Of a stretch of 64,000 nt of DNA, positions 40,089-52,551 are shown piece by piece. A program made the translations under genes and the position numbers. The DNA is from Acipenser ruthenus. Its lineage: Eukaryota > Chordata > Actinopteri > Acipenseriformes > Acipenseridae. The DNA is taken from contig NC_081198.1 in assembly GCF_902713425.1 (NCBI RefSeq), positions 23,171,188 to 23,235,187 of the forward strand, given 5' to 3'. How positions within the stretch are numbered: position 1 is the stretch's first letter; the number at the start of each line of letters is the position of its first letter. Under the pieces are notes generated by a model. The model saw only the letters and a list, made by a program, of their open reading frames with translations, made no database searches and was not told the DNA's origin.

Positions 40089-41045
40089 GGTAGAAAACAG
40101 AAAGTACTGATTAGAGGAGAAACCTCGAAATGGAGTGAGGTAACCAGTGGTGTACCACAGGGATCAGTATTAGGTCCTCTGCTATTCCTAATCTACATTA
40201 ATGATTTAGACTCTGATATAGTAAGCAAACTCGTTAAATTTGCAGACGACACAAAAATAGGAGGAGTGGCAGACACTGTTGAAGCAGCAAAGGTCATTCA
40301 AAATGATCTAGACAGCATTCAAAATTGGGCAGACACATGGCAAATGAAATTTAATAGAGAAAAGTGTAAAGTATTGCATGCGGGCAATAAAAATGTGCAT
40401 TATAAATATCATATGGGAGATAGTGAAATTGAAGAAGGGAACTATGAAAAAGACCTAGGAGTTTATGTTGACTCAGAAATGTCTTCATCTAGACAATGTG
40501 GGGAAGCTATAAAAAAGGCTAACAAGATGCTTGGATATATTGTGAGAAGTGTTGAATTTAAATCAAGGGAAGTAATGTTAAAACTCTACAATGCATTAGT
40601 AAGACCTCACCTAGAATATTGTGTTCAGTTCTGGTCACCTCGTTACAAAAAGGATATTGCTGCTCTAGAAAGAGTGCAAAGAAGAGCAACCAGAATTATC
40701 CCAGGTTTAAAAGGCATGTCGTATGCAGACAGGCTAAAAGAATTGAATCTATTCAGTCTTGAACAAAGAAGACTACGCGGCGATCTGATTCAAACATTCA
40801 AAATCCTAAAAGGTATAGACAATGTCAACCCGGGGGACTTCTTTGACTTGAAAAAAGAAAAAAGGACCAGGGGTCATAAATGGAGATTAGATAAAGGGGC
40901 ATTCAGAACAGAAAATAGGAGGCACTTTTTTACACAGAGAATTGTGAGGGTCTGGAACCAACTCCCCAGTAATGTTGTTGAAGCTGACACCCTGGGATCC
41001 TTCAAGAAGCTGCTTGATGAGATTCTGGGATCAATAAGCTACTAA
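40089..41045 (+). pseudogene. CR1-like reverse transcriptase, C-terminal part
   Basis: About 318 codons open to the stop at 41045. It starts just before the conserved GVPQGSVLGPLLFLIYINDL block, continues with the FADDT catalytic box, and has the typical C-terminal block (LVRPHLEYCVQFWSP, LERVQRRATRII, LFSLEQRRLRGDLIQTF, VWNQLP). The N-terminal endonuclease and early RT motifs were lost by 5' truncation. An in-frame ATG at 40029 lies in flanking E6 sequence, so the extended frame is an accidental fusion and not a native start. Confidence 0.9.
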
Positions 41046-41115
41046 CAACCAAACGAGCAAGATGGGCTGAATGGCCTCCTCTCGTTTGTAAACTTTCTTA
41101 TGTTCTTATGTTCTT
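40089..41115 (+). mobile_element. CR1-like LINE, 5'-truncated, nested in the E6 3' UTR
   Basis: About 1.03 kb inserted opposite to E6 between the AAATAAA and AGGCTTAGCGG sequences that are contiguous in the other copies. The target duplication is about 3-4 A residues. It begins inside the reverse transcriptase and ends with the octamer-like tail repeat TTCTTATG (41096-41115), typical of CR1-type elements. The coding part is open to its natural stop, consistent with a young, 5'-truncated insertion. Confidence 0.9.
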
Positions 41116-41176
41116 AAAAGGCTTAGCGGTGCCCCGTAGTCCCGCTCCTAGGAGCTAGCGGTTCCAGTTTTTTCCT

Positions 41177-44100
41177 TTATTCCATCTTCACGTCCTGAAG
41201 TCCGGCGATCCTCCACTCCGCGCAGGCCTTGTCCTTCCCGAGGGTCCGGATGTCCAGAATTACAAAGTCCTTGATAAGAGTTTGTGCCCTTCTGGTCGTG
41301 GTGATAGTGTCTAGCTCCTGCTTGTGATAGACACAGACGTTACGGCCTTCCCACAGGATCTGCTTGACAACATTGATGACACGCCAAACGCACTTAGCTG
41401 TGCTGGTATCGATTCCTCCCGCAGGCCCATAGAGCACAGTCTCAGCGGTCATCTTGGCCGTGTCAGCAAACCTGTTTAGGAAGACAGAGACAGAGAGCCA
41501 GACACTGCCAGCCACATCACACTCCCAGAAGATATGGGCTGGTGTTTCTCTCTTGCGGCACTTTGCATAGGGGCATGTTTCTACTTGGGCTAGTCCCCTC
41601 CTGAACATGAACGCTCGAGTGGGGAGTGCACTGTGGACGGTGTTCCATGCTATATCCTTCTGGACATTACTGAGGCAGCTGTGAGACACATTCTCCCAGA
41701 TTTTTTGGCTTTGGGTGAGGGAGAAAGTAGCTACTTTTTCAATTTCCTGGGAACCGGCAAGATATTTAGTTACAGCCTTGTATTCCCAGGAGGCCAATTT
41801 TGCTTTATCTAAGCCCAATTTATATATAGTGTCCCTTAAGGTTCTATAATACAATGGGGGGTCCCAGGAGTACGGCACGGTGTTATCAATAGTGCAGAGG
41901 CCCAAGGCCCTGAGACAGGTGGCAAAATAGAAACGATTCATGTAACATACCTTCCTGTCCAGGGCCTGGATGTTCTTGATAGTTTGCGTGAGCCCCTGCA
42001 CTCGGGTGAGCTGCACAATGTCCGGGACCCCCTTACCTCCCTTCTTGTCGGCTTTACTCAGGGTGGCTCGCTTTACCCTCTCCATCTTGCTGCCCCAGAT
42101 AAAGCGGTGGATAATGCGGTCCACCACTTTTTTGGTGGTCCTGTCTGGGGGAAAGATTTTTCCTACATAAGAGAGGATGGGGAACAGTATAGACTTGGTT
42201 ATTAATACTCTACCCGTCATTGTTAAGGATCTTGTGCTCCATCCGCCAATCTTTTTACGGACCTGGTTAATGGCCGCCGTCCAGCTCTGGGCCCCCGAGC
42301 TATTGTTCTCGAAAATGAGGCCCAGAATCTTGATTTTGTCCTTTTTGACAGGGTACATGTCCGACAGTTCCCTATCTACCTGCCAATTTTTAGACACGTA
42401 GACTTCGCTCTTGGACTTATTAATCACTGCCCCGGTCGCCGTGCAGTACTTCTCAAGGATATTACTAATCCGAGGTACCGACGATGTGTTGGTGCAAATG
42501 AGTGACACATCGTCCATATATGCTGTTGTTTTGACCTGGACCCCGTTGGATCCAGGCAGCTGGAAACCAGTTATATTGGTATCCCTACGAATTGCCTGCA
42601 GGAGGGGTTCAATGCACACGACATATAGCAGTGGGGATAGTGGGCAACCCTGTCTGACCCCTGACTGGATAGATATTTTACCAGTCAGGTGCCTGTTCAC
42701 CAAGACTCGGGTCCAGTCCAGGAGCGAATTTCATCTGGTCCATCACTTTGTACATATATTCATGGCTTACCCTATCGAACGCCTTCTCCTGGTCAAGGTT
42801 GAACAGGCAGAGGGGATGGTTCCGTTCTCTAGAATAAGCCAGAATGTCCCTTGTTAACATTAAAATATCCGTGATGGACCTCCCTGGGACGCCACAAGCC
42901 TGGTCGGGGCCAATGACCAAAGGGAGGTGTACTTGTAGCCGGAGCATCAGAGCTTTGGCTAGTATCTTGTAATCCACGCAAAGGAGGCTGATTGGGCGCC
43001 AATTCCGTAGATCTTTAACTTCCCCTTTCTTATGAAGGAGAGTAATTACACTCTCCCGCATAGAAGGGCCCAACCGCTTCTCCCTGTAGACCGCTCTGTA
43101 GACCTCCGCTAAATGGACTTTTAGCATGTCCCAAAAAAGATGGTAATACTCACCCGGGATGCCATCTGGACCTGGCGTCTTACCGGTGTTCATGGTCTTA
43201 ACCGCCTGGGTGAGCTCCTCCAGCGTGAGTTCTGGGTCCTTCTCCTCCTCCTCGTCGTCCCGCACTGAGTCAGGCTCCAACTGGCTCAGGAACCACTCTA
43301 TCAGGGTGTCATCTGTAGCTTTGATGTTATATAGGTCCCTATAGAAGTTCTCTACCACTTTTTTCACTCCCTCACTATCCTCTACTATCCTCCCCCTGCT
43401 GTCGAGCATGGAGGACATCAAGTGCCGCTTCTCCCTCGTTTTCTGGAAGAAGAAGCGAGTACACTTTTCGTCTTCCTCCATTTTTTGCACTTTTGCATTG
43501 TGCATGACCTTTCGTTGTTCCTCCCTACAAAGCACTGAAAGATCTAGCTTGGTCTGGGCTATCTCGTCGCTTACAGGGAACCCCCGAAGCTGAAGCAGGC
43601 TCAGATGCTGGAGGGCAGCATTCAGGTGTTTATATTTGGCCCTCCTTTCTTTTGCTTTCCTCTTGCCTGCTGCTATGAAATAACCCTTAGTTCTGATTTT
43701 GACCATCTCCCACCACTCTATAGGGGAGTTGAATAGGTCACGCAAAGTGGTCCACTCAACAAGCCTGCTCTTATAGGCTGCAGCTATGGAGGGGTCATCG
43801 AGTAAGGAGGTGTTTAATTTCCAAACCCCTGACCCCATCTGGGAGGTCTGAGGGACCTGCAATGTTACCTGCAGGAGCCAATGGTCAGAGAAGAAGACGG
43901 CCTGGGTGTCTACTGCCGTCTTCGTAAGGGAGCTGGTATGCAGGACGAGATCTATACGGGAGAAGGAGGTCCCAGATGAGCTCACCCAGGTAAAGGGAGG
44001 CACCAGGTCCTTACCTGCATCACACAGGGAGAAATCAGATATTACGGAGGACAAAACTCTACTAGAGCGGTCGTTGCGTGGCCTGCTCCGGTCTACGTCC

Positions 44101-44542
44101 CTCAGAGCACAATTGAAGTCACCTGACACGATGACGGGTACGTTCCCCAGCAGGAGTGGACGCAGCTGTGGAAAAAATTGAACTCTTTCGTTTTGGTTAG
44201 TGGGTGCGTAGACATTGACCAGTCTGAGGGGAGTGTTGTTGTATGTCACATCCACGCTCAGAATTCTACCAGGTTCTACCTCCCTACTCCGTCGGCTCTG
44301 GCTATGTTGGAGCCCGACCAGAAGGAGTCCCCCAGGGTCCAACTCTCCTTCAGGTCCCTATAATCAGGGCTCGACGAAATACCACACTCCTGCAGAAAGA
44401 TGAGATCTGCTTTCAAGTTAGCTAGATAGTTTAGTACATCAAATCTTTTTTGTGTCTCCCTGATGCTCCTGACATTAACAGACACACATATCAGGGCCAT
44501 CAGGGTAGCTAACAAGAAAAGGAGTCGCTGCGTCCACCCCAT
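41177..44542 (-). pseudogene. E6 ORF2, two deletions
   Basis: Split into three frames. The N-terminal 85 codons (to 44288) are followed by a 43-bp loss near 44284 in the endonuclease with CCT microhomology. The middle part runs 42678-44275, then comes the net 35-bp loss near 42712 shared with E4. The C-terminal part is 41177-42703. Endonuclease and reverse transcriptase are both disrupted. Confidence 0.92.
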
Positions 44543-44547
44543 AGCGA

Positions 44548-46493
44548 CTATGATTGGGAGGTCGGGACACTCTTCCTACTCTTAGCTCTACGCTTGCTTC
44601 GAGGGGGCTTGGGCTTATTTGCAACTCCCATCACCCCTGAGAAGGTACTCACTGCTGCCTCGTCCAAGAAGGCACCGTCTTTATATGCACAGTACGTGGA
44701 GTTGTTGGGGCTATTCAACTCCCCACAAGGTAAGTCTGGTGGAACTTGCTCAGGGCCCCTCGGAACGTGTGGGTCAGCTTTGTCCTGGGGGGGGGTTATG
44801 ACAGACAGCATTCTTTGGCTGTTACCGTCTGTTGAATTGGAGCTGTTAGCAGACTTCTGGCTTACCGCGTCCAGGGGTATTCCCATGTCCTCCAGTGCTG
44901 TATCTAGGAGGACCTCTAGGGGGCCCCTGGTTTTGCCCATACAAGGGAGGGGGTCAAGGATGCTTTGAAGGGAGGCCCTTCGCTTGAAGAGGGTCATTGC
45001 TACAGAGGTACTGCTGGTCAGGGAAGGTGTTGACCCCGACCTCTCCCTCGGTGCATTAGTGAACACCTCTTCTGCGAGGTGTGCTAGGGTTTGTGCCAAC
45101 GACTGGGAAGGCTGGCTGGGGATGCCCTGGCTGGCTGCTACCTGCCCACTAGGCGGCAGTGTAGCCGTCCCACTCGCCTCCGTCTCTGCCTGCGAGGGCA
45201 AGACTGGGGACTTTGTGTGGACATTAGCTGGTTTTGGATCTATGGGGGCCACCTGCAACTTGCTGTCTTTGATCCTGATCTTCTTTCTTTTCCCCCCCTC
45301 GTCTCTACCCTTTCTTTTCCCCACCCTCTGCTGGTTCTTCACTCCCTTCCCCTCCTTCTCACTCTCTCTTTCACTGTCGCTTTTGCTTTCCTCCCCCACG
45401 GACTCAATCATTATGGCGTCATAACGAGAGCCGAGGGGGAGTGCTGGCGCTGAGAGGGCCCTACTCAGGGGGGGGCCGCTGCTGGGTCCGGGCTCCCTCC
45501 CTGACTCGTGTTCTGCATCAGAGGAGCTACTGGAGGAGCTAGTGGAGTGGCTGTTGTACTCTCTCTCTGGGCTGGGGGAAGGGGTCCTCGTAAAACGGGA
45601 CATGTCTCGGGGGCGGGGGGGTGAGGGGGTGCTGGTGATGATGGTGGTGCTGGAGTCTGGGTCTTGGATACTGTTGGTGGTGATGTGGACTGATCTTTGT
45701 TACTTGCTCCCTCTTCCTGCTCAGGCCTAGGCTTGTTCATGTTTGCCTTGCTGGCTCTGGCCATGTTGGCATAGGAAGAGGGGCAGTCCTTAAACAGGTG
45801 CCCCTTCTTTCCACACAAATTGCACTGCCTCTCTTCTCTGCAGTGGCTGGTCTCGTGGGGGGCGCCGCAGTTCCTGCACTTGACTACAGTACACGCGGCC
45901 GTCAGGTGTCCTAATTCCCCACATTTCCTGCAGAGTTTTGGCATCCCATTATAGAATACCAGCCCTCTGTTGGGCCCTAACACTATGGAGTTTGGAATGT
46001 GGCGGACGCCTCCAATGCCCGATGGATCAACATTAAGGCGTACCAGCCACTTTCTGGCTCCTGTCCAAACCCCATCTTCATCTGTAATTTTCCTCCCTTC
46101 TGATGACACCCTCCCATAGCGGTTAAGCCATGTTGTAATATCATAGTCGCTAACAGCCTCATTGAAAAATTGGACAGTAACAACTTTCATTTCTCTGTCT
46201 GTCAGTGCATCCACACAAAATTCTTTGTATGGAGCGAGATATTTATTCTCCCCCCAAAAGGACCACATTTCTTGTAACTTTTGGGGGTTCCTAAAACTGA
46301 CCTCAAACACTTCCTTAAGCCCTGGCAATTTCACCAAACAATTCAAGTCAGAAGGGGAAAAACCCATACCCCTCTGAAGAATGGTCCGGCTGAACTCCAG
46401 TCTCGTCAGTCCTGGTTCCGTTTCATCTTGCTTGTTTCTTGTGAAGCGCACCGCATTGTGCCTCCTGGTTTCCTGGGTTGGCCGGAACGCCAT
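44548..46493 (-). pseudogene. E6 ORF1, single G-run frameshift
   Basis: N-terminal part with three zinc knuckles intact (about 45628-46493), then the one-G loss shared with E3-E5, and an open downstream part (44548-45603). Private substitutions lie in the acidic Ser-rich region near 45366 and 45410. Confidence 0.9.
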
Positions 46494-47528
46494 CCTTCAG
46501 CTGGCTCCTCCGATTGGGGTGGGAGAAGCCTCTGGACGTCCGGGTTGTCTCTCTCTACGGAAAAGAGACAACGTAAGCAGCAAATCTGGGCAGTTGAAGG
46601 AACTATTACTTTAGTCCCTGAGGAGATGGTCGCCTCGCAAGAGGGACCCCCTCCCCAGGTGAACGGTGTCCTTCCCTGGCGGAGTAGGGGGCGCTGCTTG
46701 GCACCGAGACCACGTAGGAAGAATTGTGGCTGTGAAACCTCCTCGGGGTCCGGGGCCGCCCTCTGCTCCTCTCAGATGGCGCCCTCTGCTGGGCGCCTGC
46801 TGCTCTCTCGGTCTGGATCTCGATTACAATCAAGGGCTGGGGATGAGGTCGTCTAGGTCATCAAAGGGTCCTCAAAGGTCGTCTGGATGGTAGGTCCTCC
46901 TTCTCTCTAACTCCAGGAACGTCTGGAAAAGCCGGAACCGCCTGAAAAAGAAAAAAACGGGAACCGCCTGAAAAAGAAAAAACTACTCTCAACAGTCAAC
47001 AAAATCTTGAAAGACCCTCGGCCTGGATTGGGCAAGCCAAAACCAGACTGAGCATTAGTCTTCCAAAAAGTTGCCGAGCTGAAGAAAGCCAGTCAAAAAT
47101 AAAAAAAAATTCTGTTCCTCCTCACCCGAACAAACCTCTCACAGACCCTCGGAGGGAGCGGGCAATGCCACTACCCTCTAAGCCTTAGTCTTAGAAAGAT
47201 TTATTCGAACTGAAGAGAAGCCAGAGTATATGGCTGGCTAAGAAGGACCTGGCATAGGGACATGTTCCACCACACTTGTCTGGTTAGCTGCATGCTCCCA
47301 GGAAACAAACTGCTGCTGTCTACATCATCATCACATGTGAATAAAAGAAAGAAAGACAGCAAGAAAGAAAGAGAGAAAGAAAGAGAAAGAAAGAAAGAGA
47401 GAAAGAAAAAAAAATGAAGTAAAACGGCGGGAAAACTTGCATCAACACTGGCACTCTCCCTCCAGCAGGGGTAGACAAAATGCTCACAGGAGAGATCCAG
47501 ATCTGACTTTGACCAACGTTAGAGAAAG

Positions 47529-47716
47529 GTGTGCACCGTTCCCGGAGGTACTGCAATACCGGGCCGATGCGTGGAGTGGACGGAGCAAGCCCCTGTTCCA
47601 TCTCCCGATTCCAAAAATCAATTTAATATATGGTCCCCTGATAGGGGACGTATCAGATATTAAACTGATAAGAACAGATACTACACTTGATCTTAGCCAA
47701 AAGGCCGAGAAGCGAT
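47529..47716 (-). ncRNA. RNU2: U2 snRNA gene
   Basis: Full consensus copy with promoter and 3' box. Positional counterpart of the gene at 27682 in the duplicated E4-U2-E5 block. Confidence 0.97.
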
Positions 47717-48317
47717 GGCGACTTGGCCCTTGCCCGGGGCCCCCCAGCCCGGACGGCACAGGGGGATTCAAAGGTGGGTGCAAAATTTCAAGCACAAGCA
47801 GACCCCAAAAAAACGGGCTGCTGCTTCCAGAGGGGAAATGTGCAATTTAAGCAGGAGAAAACAAAACAAAGCAAAAACACACACATAACACCAAAAACAA
47901 AACATAAACTGGCGGAGTGCGTCTTACAAATAGTCATGCCAAGCTGCTATGCTGTGCAAGGTGCCTTGGGTAACTACAACTGTGCCTCGCTGGCTGGCTG
48001 GCTTGCTAAGAAGGTCCTGGCATAGGGACATGCTCCACCACACTTGTCTGGTTAGCTGCATGCTCCCAGGAAACAACCTGCTGCTGTCTACATCATCACC
48101 ACATGTGAATAAAAGAAAGAAAGACAGCAAGAAAGAAAGAGAGAAAGAAAGAGAGAAAGAGAGAAAGAAAGAGAGAAAGAAAGAAAGAGAGAAAGAAAAA
48201 AAAAGAAGTAAAACGGCGGGAAAACTTGCATCAACACTGGCACTCTCCCTCCAGCAGGGGTAGACAAAATGCTCACAGGAGAGATCCAGATCTGACTTTG
48301 ACCAACGTTAGAGAAAG

Positions 48318-48456
48318 GTGTGCACCGTTCCCGGAGGTACTGCAATACCGGGCCGATGCGTGGAGTGGACGGAGCAAGCCCCTGTTCCATCTCCCGATTC
48401 CAAAAATCAATTTAATATATGGTCCCCTGATAGGGGACGTATCAGATATTAATACT
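48318..48456 (-). pseudogene. RNU2: U2 snRNA 3' fragment at the E7 3' junction, 15-bp deletion
   Basis: Same structure as at 28471: U2 nt 188 to about 54, then nt 35-38, then the element. The 3' box is retained and the promoter is absent. Confidence 0.92.
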
Positions 48457-49102
48457 CTTTTATTGAGATTTTACATTTTTTACATTTACACCCATTCGTT
48501 TTTTTCATTCATTTTACATTTCTTTTAAAGATGACATTCATGCATACAGACATACATTTTGTTTTAAAAGCATTTAAAATACATTTAAAAACACCAAGAC
48601 AATTGTGCTTTGTACATGGTTAAAACAGACACAGATTAAAATCAACATGAAAAAAACCTGTGCTGCTTTAAAAGTGACTGGAAAAAAAGAACCATCTATA
48701 AAAAAACAGTGTTTGTGAGGGCCGGGGAGTGCTCTCTAAAAAAGTTCAAAAGTGAACATAAAACTAGATCTAAAACAGGGACAGGGGAAAAGGGACAGTG
48801 TATAGAACAGTGAGTTAAAATTCTAAAATTTTAAAACACTTAAAATGTAACTTTTAATAGTTTACATTAAAAATCTTAAAGATACATAAAACAAAACAAA
48901 ACAAAATCAAATAAAACATTCAACGTAAATCAAATAAAAGTCCATAAAACTGAAACAAAAAGACTACATAAAACCAGGGCACCGTTGAAAAAACGGTCAT
49001 GCCAGCTAAAAAGGGCGGAATGCTGGCATGACAAAATAAATAAAAGGCTTAGCGGTGCCCCGTAGTCCCGCTCCTAGGAGCTAGCGGTTCCAGGTTTTTC
49101 CT

Positions 49103-52100
49103 TTATTCCATCTTCACGTCCTGAAGTCCGGCGATCCTCCACTCCGCGCAGGCCTTGTCCTTCCCGAGGGTCCGGATGTCCAGAATTACAAAGTCCTTGA
49201 TAAGAGTTTGTGCCCTTCTGGTCGTGGTGATAGTGTCTAGCTCCTGCTTGTGATAGACACAGACGTTACGGCCTTCCCACAGGATCTGCTTGACAACATT
49301 GATGACACGCCAAACGCACTTAGCTGTGCTGGTAGTGATTCCTCCCGCAGGCCCATAGAGCACAGTCTCAGCGGTCATCTTGGCCGTGTCAGCAAACCTG
49401 TTTAGGAAGACAGAGACAGAGAGCCAGACACTGCCAGCCACATCACATTCCCAGAAGATATGGGCTGGTGTTTCTCTCTTGCGGCACTTTGCATAGGGGC
49501 ATGTTTCTACTTGGGCTAGTCCCCTCCTGAACATGAACGCTCGAGTGGGGAGTGCACTGTGGACGGTGTTCCATGCTATATCCTTCTGGACATTACTGAG
49601 GCAGCTGTGAGACACATTCTCCCAGATTTTTTGGCTTTGGGTGAGGGAGAAAGTAGCTACTTTTTCAATTTCCTGGGAACCGGCAAGATATTTAGTTACA
49701 GCCTTGTATTCCCAGGAGGCCAATTTTGCTTTATCTAAGCCCAATTTATATATAGTGTCCCTTAAGGTTCTATAATACAATGGGGGGTCCCAGGAGTACG
49801 GCACGGTGTTATCAATAGTGCAGAGGCCCAAGGCCCTGAGACAGGTGGCAAAATAGAAACGATTCATGTAACATACCTTCCTGTCCAGGGCCTGGATGTT
49901 CTTGATAGTTTGCGTGAGCCCCTGCACTCGGGTGAGCTGCACAACGTCCGGGACCCCCTTACCTCCCTTCTTGTCGGCTTTACTCAGGGTGGCTCGCTTT
50001 ACCCTCTCCATCTTGCTGCCCCAGATAAAGCGGTGGATAATGCGGTCCACCACTTTTTTGGTGGTCCTGTCTGGGGGAAAGATTTTTCCTACATAAGAGA
50101 GGATGGGGAACAGTATAGACTTGGTTATTAATACTCTACCCGTCATTGTTAAGGATCTTGTGCTCCATCCGCCAATCTTTTTACGGACCTGGTTAATGGC
50201 CGCCGTCCAGCTCTGGGCCCCCGAGCTATTGTTCTCGAAAATGAGGCCCAGAATCTTGATTTTGTCCTTTTTGACAGGGTACATGTCCGACAGTTCCCTA
50301 TCTACCTGCCAATTTTTAGACACGTAGACTTCGCTCTTGGACTTATTAATCACTGCCCCGGTCGCCGTGCAGTACTTCTCAAGGATATTACTAATCCGAG
50401 GTACCGACGATGTGTTGGTGCAAATGAGTGACACATCGTCCATATATGCTGTTGTTTTGACCTGGACCCCGTTGGATCCAGGCAGCTGGAAACCAGTTAT
50501 ATTGGTATCCCTACGAATTGCCTGCAGGAGGGGTTCAATGCACACGACATATAGCAGTGGGGATAGTGGGCAACCCTGTCTGACCCCTGACTGGATAGAT
50601 ATTTTACCAGTCAGGTGCCTGTTCACCAAGACTCGGGTACTAATGTTTGTATATATGGTTTTAACCCACTCCCTAAGTCCAGGAGCGAATTTCATCTGGT
50701 CCATCACTTTGTACATATATTCATGGCTTACCCTATCGAACGCCTTCTCCTGGTCAAGGTTGAACAGGCAGAGGGGATGGTTCCGTTCTCTAGAATAAGC
50801 CAGAATGTCCCTTGTTAACATTAAAATATCCGTGATGGACCTCCCTGGGACGCCACAAGCCTGGTCGGGGCCAATGACCAAAGGGAGGTGTACTTGTAGC
50901 CGGAGCATCAGAGCTTTGGCTAGTATCTTGTAATCCACGCAAAGGAGGCTGATTGGGCGCCAATTCCGTAGATCTTTAACTTCCCCTTTCTTATGAAGGA
51001 GAGTAATTACACTCTCCCGCATAGAAGGGCCCAACCGCTTCTCCCTGTAGACCGCTCTGTAGACCTCCGCTAAATGGACTTTTAGCATGTCCCAAAAAAG
51101 ATGGTAATACTCACCCGGGATGCCATCTGGACCTGGCGTCTTACCGGTGTTCATGGTCTTAACCGCCTGGGTGAGCTCCTCCAGCGTGAGTTCTGGGTCC
51201 TTCTCCTCCTCCTCGTCGTCCCGCACTGAGTCAGGCTCCAACTGGCTCAGGAACCACTCTATCAGGGTGTCATCTGTAGCTTTGATGTTATATAGGTCCC
51301 TATAGAAGTTCTCTACCACTTTTTTCACTCCCTCACTATCCTCTACTATCCTCCCCCTGCTGTCGAGCATGGAGGACATCAAGTGCCGCTTCTCCCTCGT
51401 TTTCTGGAAGAAGAAGCGAGTACACTTTTCGTCTTCCTCCATTTTTTGCACTTTTGCATTGTGCATGACCTTTCGTTGTTCCTCCCTACAAAGCACTGAA
51501 AGATCTAGCTTGGTCTGGGCTATCTCGTCGCTTACAGGGAACCCCCAAAGCTGAAGCAGGCTCAGACGCTGGAGGGCAGCATTCAGGTGTTTATATTTGG
51601 CCCTCCTTTATTTTGCTTTCCTCTTGCCTGCTGCTATGAAATAACCCTTAGTTCTGATTTTGACCATCTCCCACCACTCTATAGGGGAGTTGAATAGGTC
51701 ACGCAAAGTGGTCCACTCAACAAGCCTGCTCTTATAGGCTGCAGCTATGGAGGGGTCATTGAGTAAGGAGGTGTTTAATTTCCAGACCCCTGACCCCATC
51801 TGGGAGGTCTGAGGGACCTGCAATGTTACCTGCAGGAGCCTATGGTCAGAGAAGAAGACGGCCTGGGTGTCTACTGCCGTCTTCGTAAGGGAGCTGGTAT
51901 GCAGGACGAGATCTATACGGGAGAAGGAGGTCCCAGATGAGCTCACCCAGGTAAAGGGAGGCACCAGGTCCTTACCTGCATCACACAGGGAGAAATCAGA
52001 TATTACGGAGGACAAAACTCTACTAGAGCGGTCGTTGCGTGGCCTGCTCCGGTCTACGTCCCTCAGAGCACAATTGAAGTCACCTGACACGATGACGGGT

Positions 52101-52546
52101 ACGTTCCCCAGCAGGAGTGGACGCAGCTGTGGAAAAAATTGAACTCTTTCGTTTTGGTTAGTGGGTGCGTAGACATTGACCAGTCTGAGGGGAGTTTTGT
52201 TGTATGTCACATCCACGCTCAGAATTCTACCAGGTTCTACCTCCCTGCTGCTGCGGGAGGTAATAAATGGGTTTTTAAACAGGATACCTACTCCGTCGGC
52301 TCTGGCTATGTTGGAGCCCGACCAGAAGGAGTCCCCCAGGGTCCAACTCTCCTTCAGGTCCCTATAATCAGGGCTCGACGAAATATCACACTCCTGCAGA
52401 AAGATGAGATCTGCTTTCAAGTTAGCTAGATAGTTTAGTACATCAAATCTTTTTTGTGTCTCCCTGATGCTCCTGACATTAACAGACACACATATCAGGG
52501 CCATCAGGGTAGCTAACAAGAAAAGGAGTCGCTGCGTCCACCCCAT
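49103..52546 (-). pseudogene. E7 ORF2, single nonsense change
   Basis: Colinear with the 1147-residue ORF2 over its whole length. One GAA codon is TAA at 51608-51610 (residue 313), between the endonuclease and reverse transcriptase. The endonuclease half (51608-52546, 312 residues) is open, and the remaining RT half is open from about 51496 to 49103. No other frame break is seen. Confidence 0.93.
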
Positions 52547-52551
52547 AGCGA

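Larger units (their letters stand above)
39508..47239 (-). mobile_element. E6: Keno-like LINE with nested CR1-like LINE and several deletions
   Basis: Without the nested insert it is about 6.7 kb. Its 3' end is unusual: the element tail lacks the last few bases and is fused through a shared GAG to the polypurine tract of a U2 unit, so the U2 3' fragment and 3' box are missing. The long 5' UTR and spacer junction match E4, E5, E7 and E8. It shares the 35-bp ORF2 lesion with E4. Confidence 0.92.
47240..48456 (-). repeat. U2 array block between E6 and E7
   Basis: Promoterless spacer next to E6, one complete U2 gene, and the unit split by E7. The layout is parallel to 27394-28609. Polypurine tracts start near 47341 and 48111. 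Confidence 0.9.
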
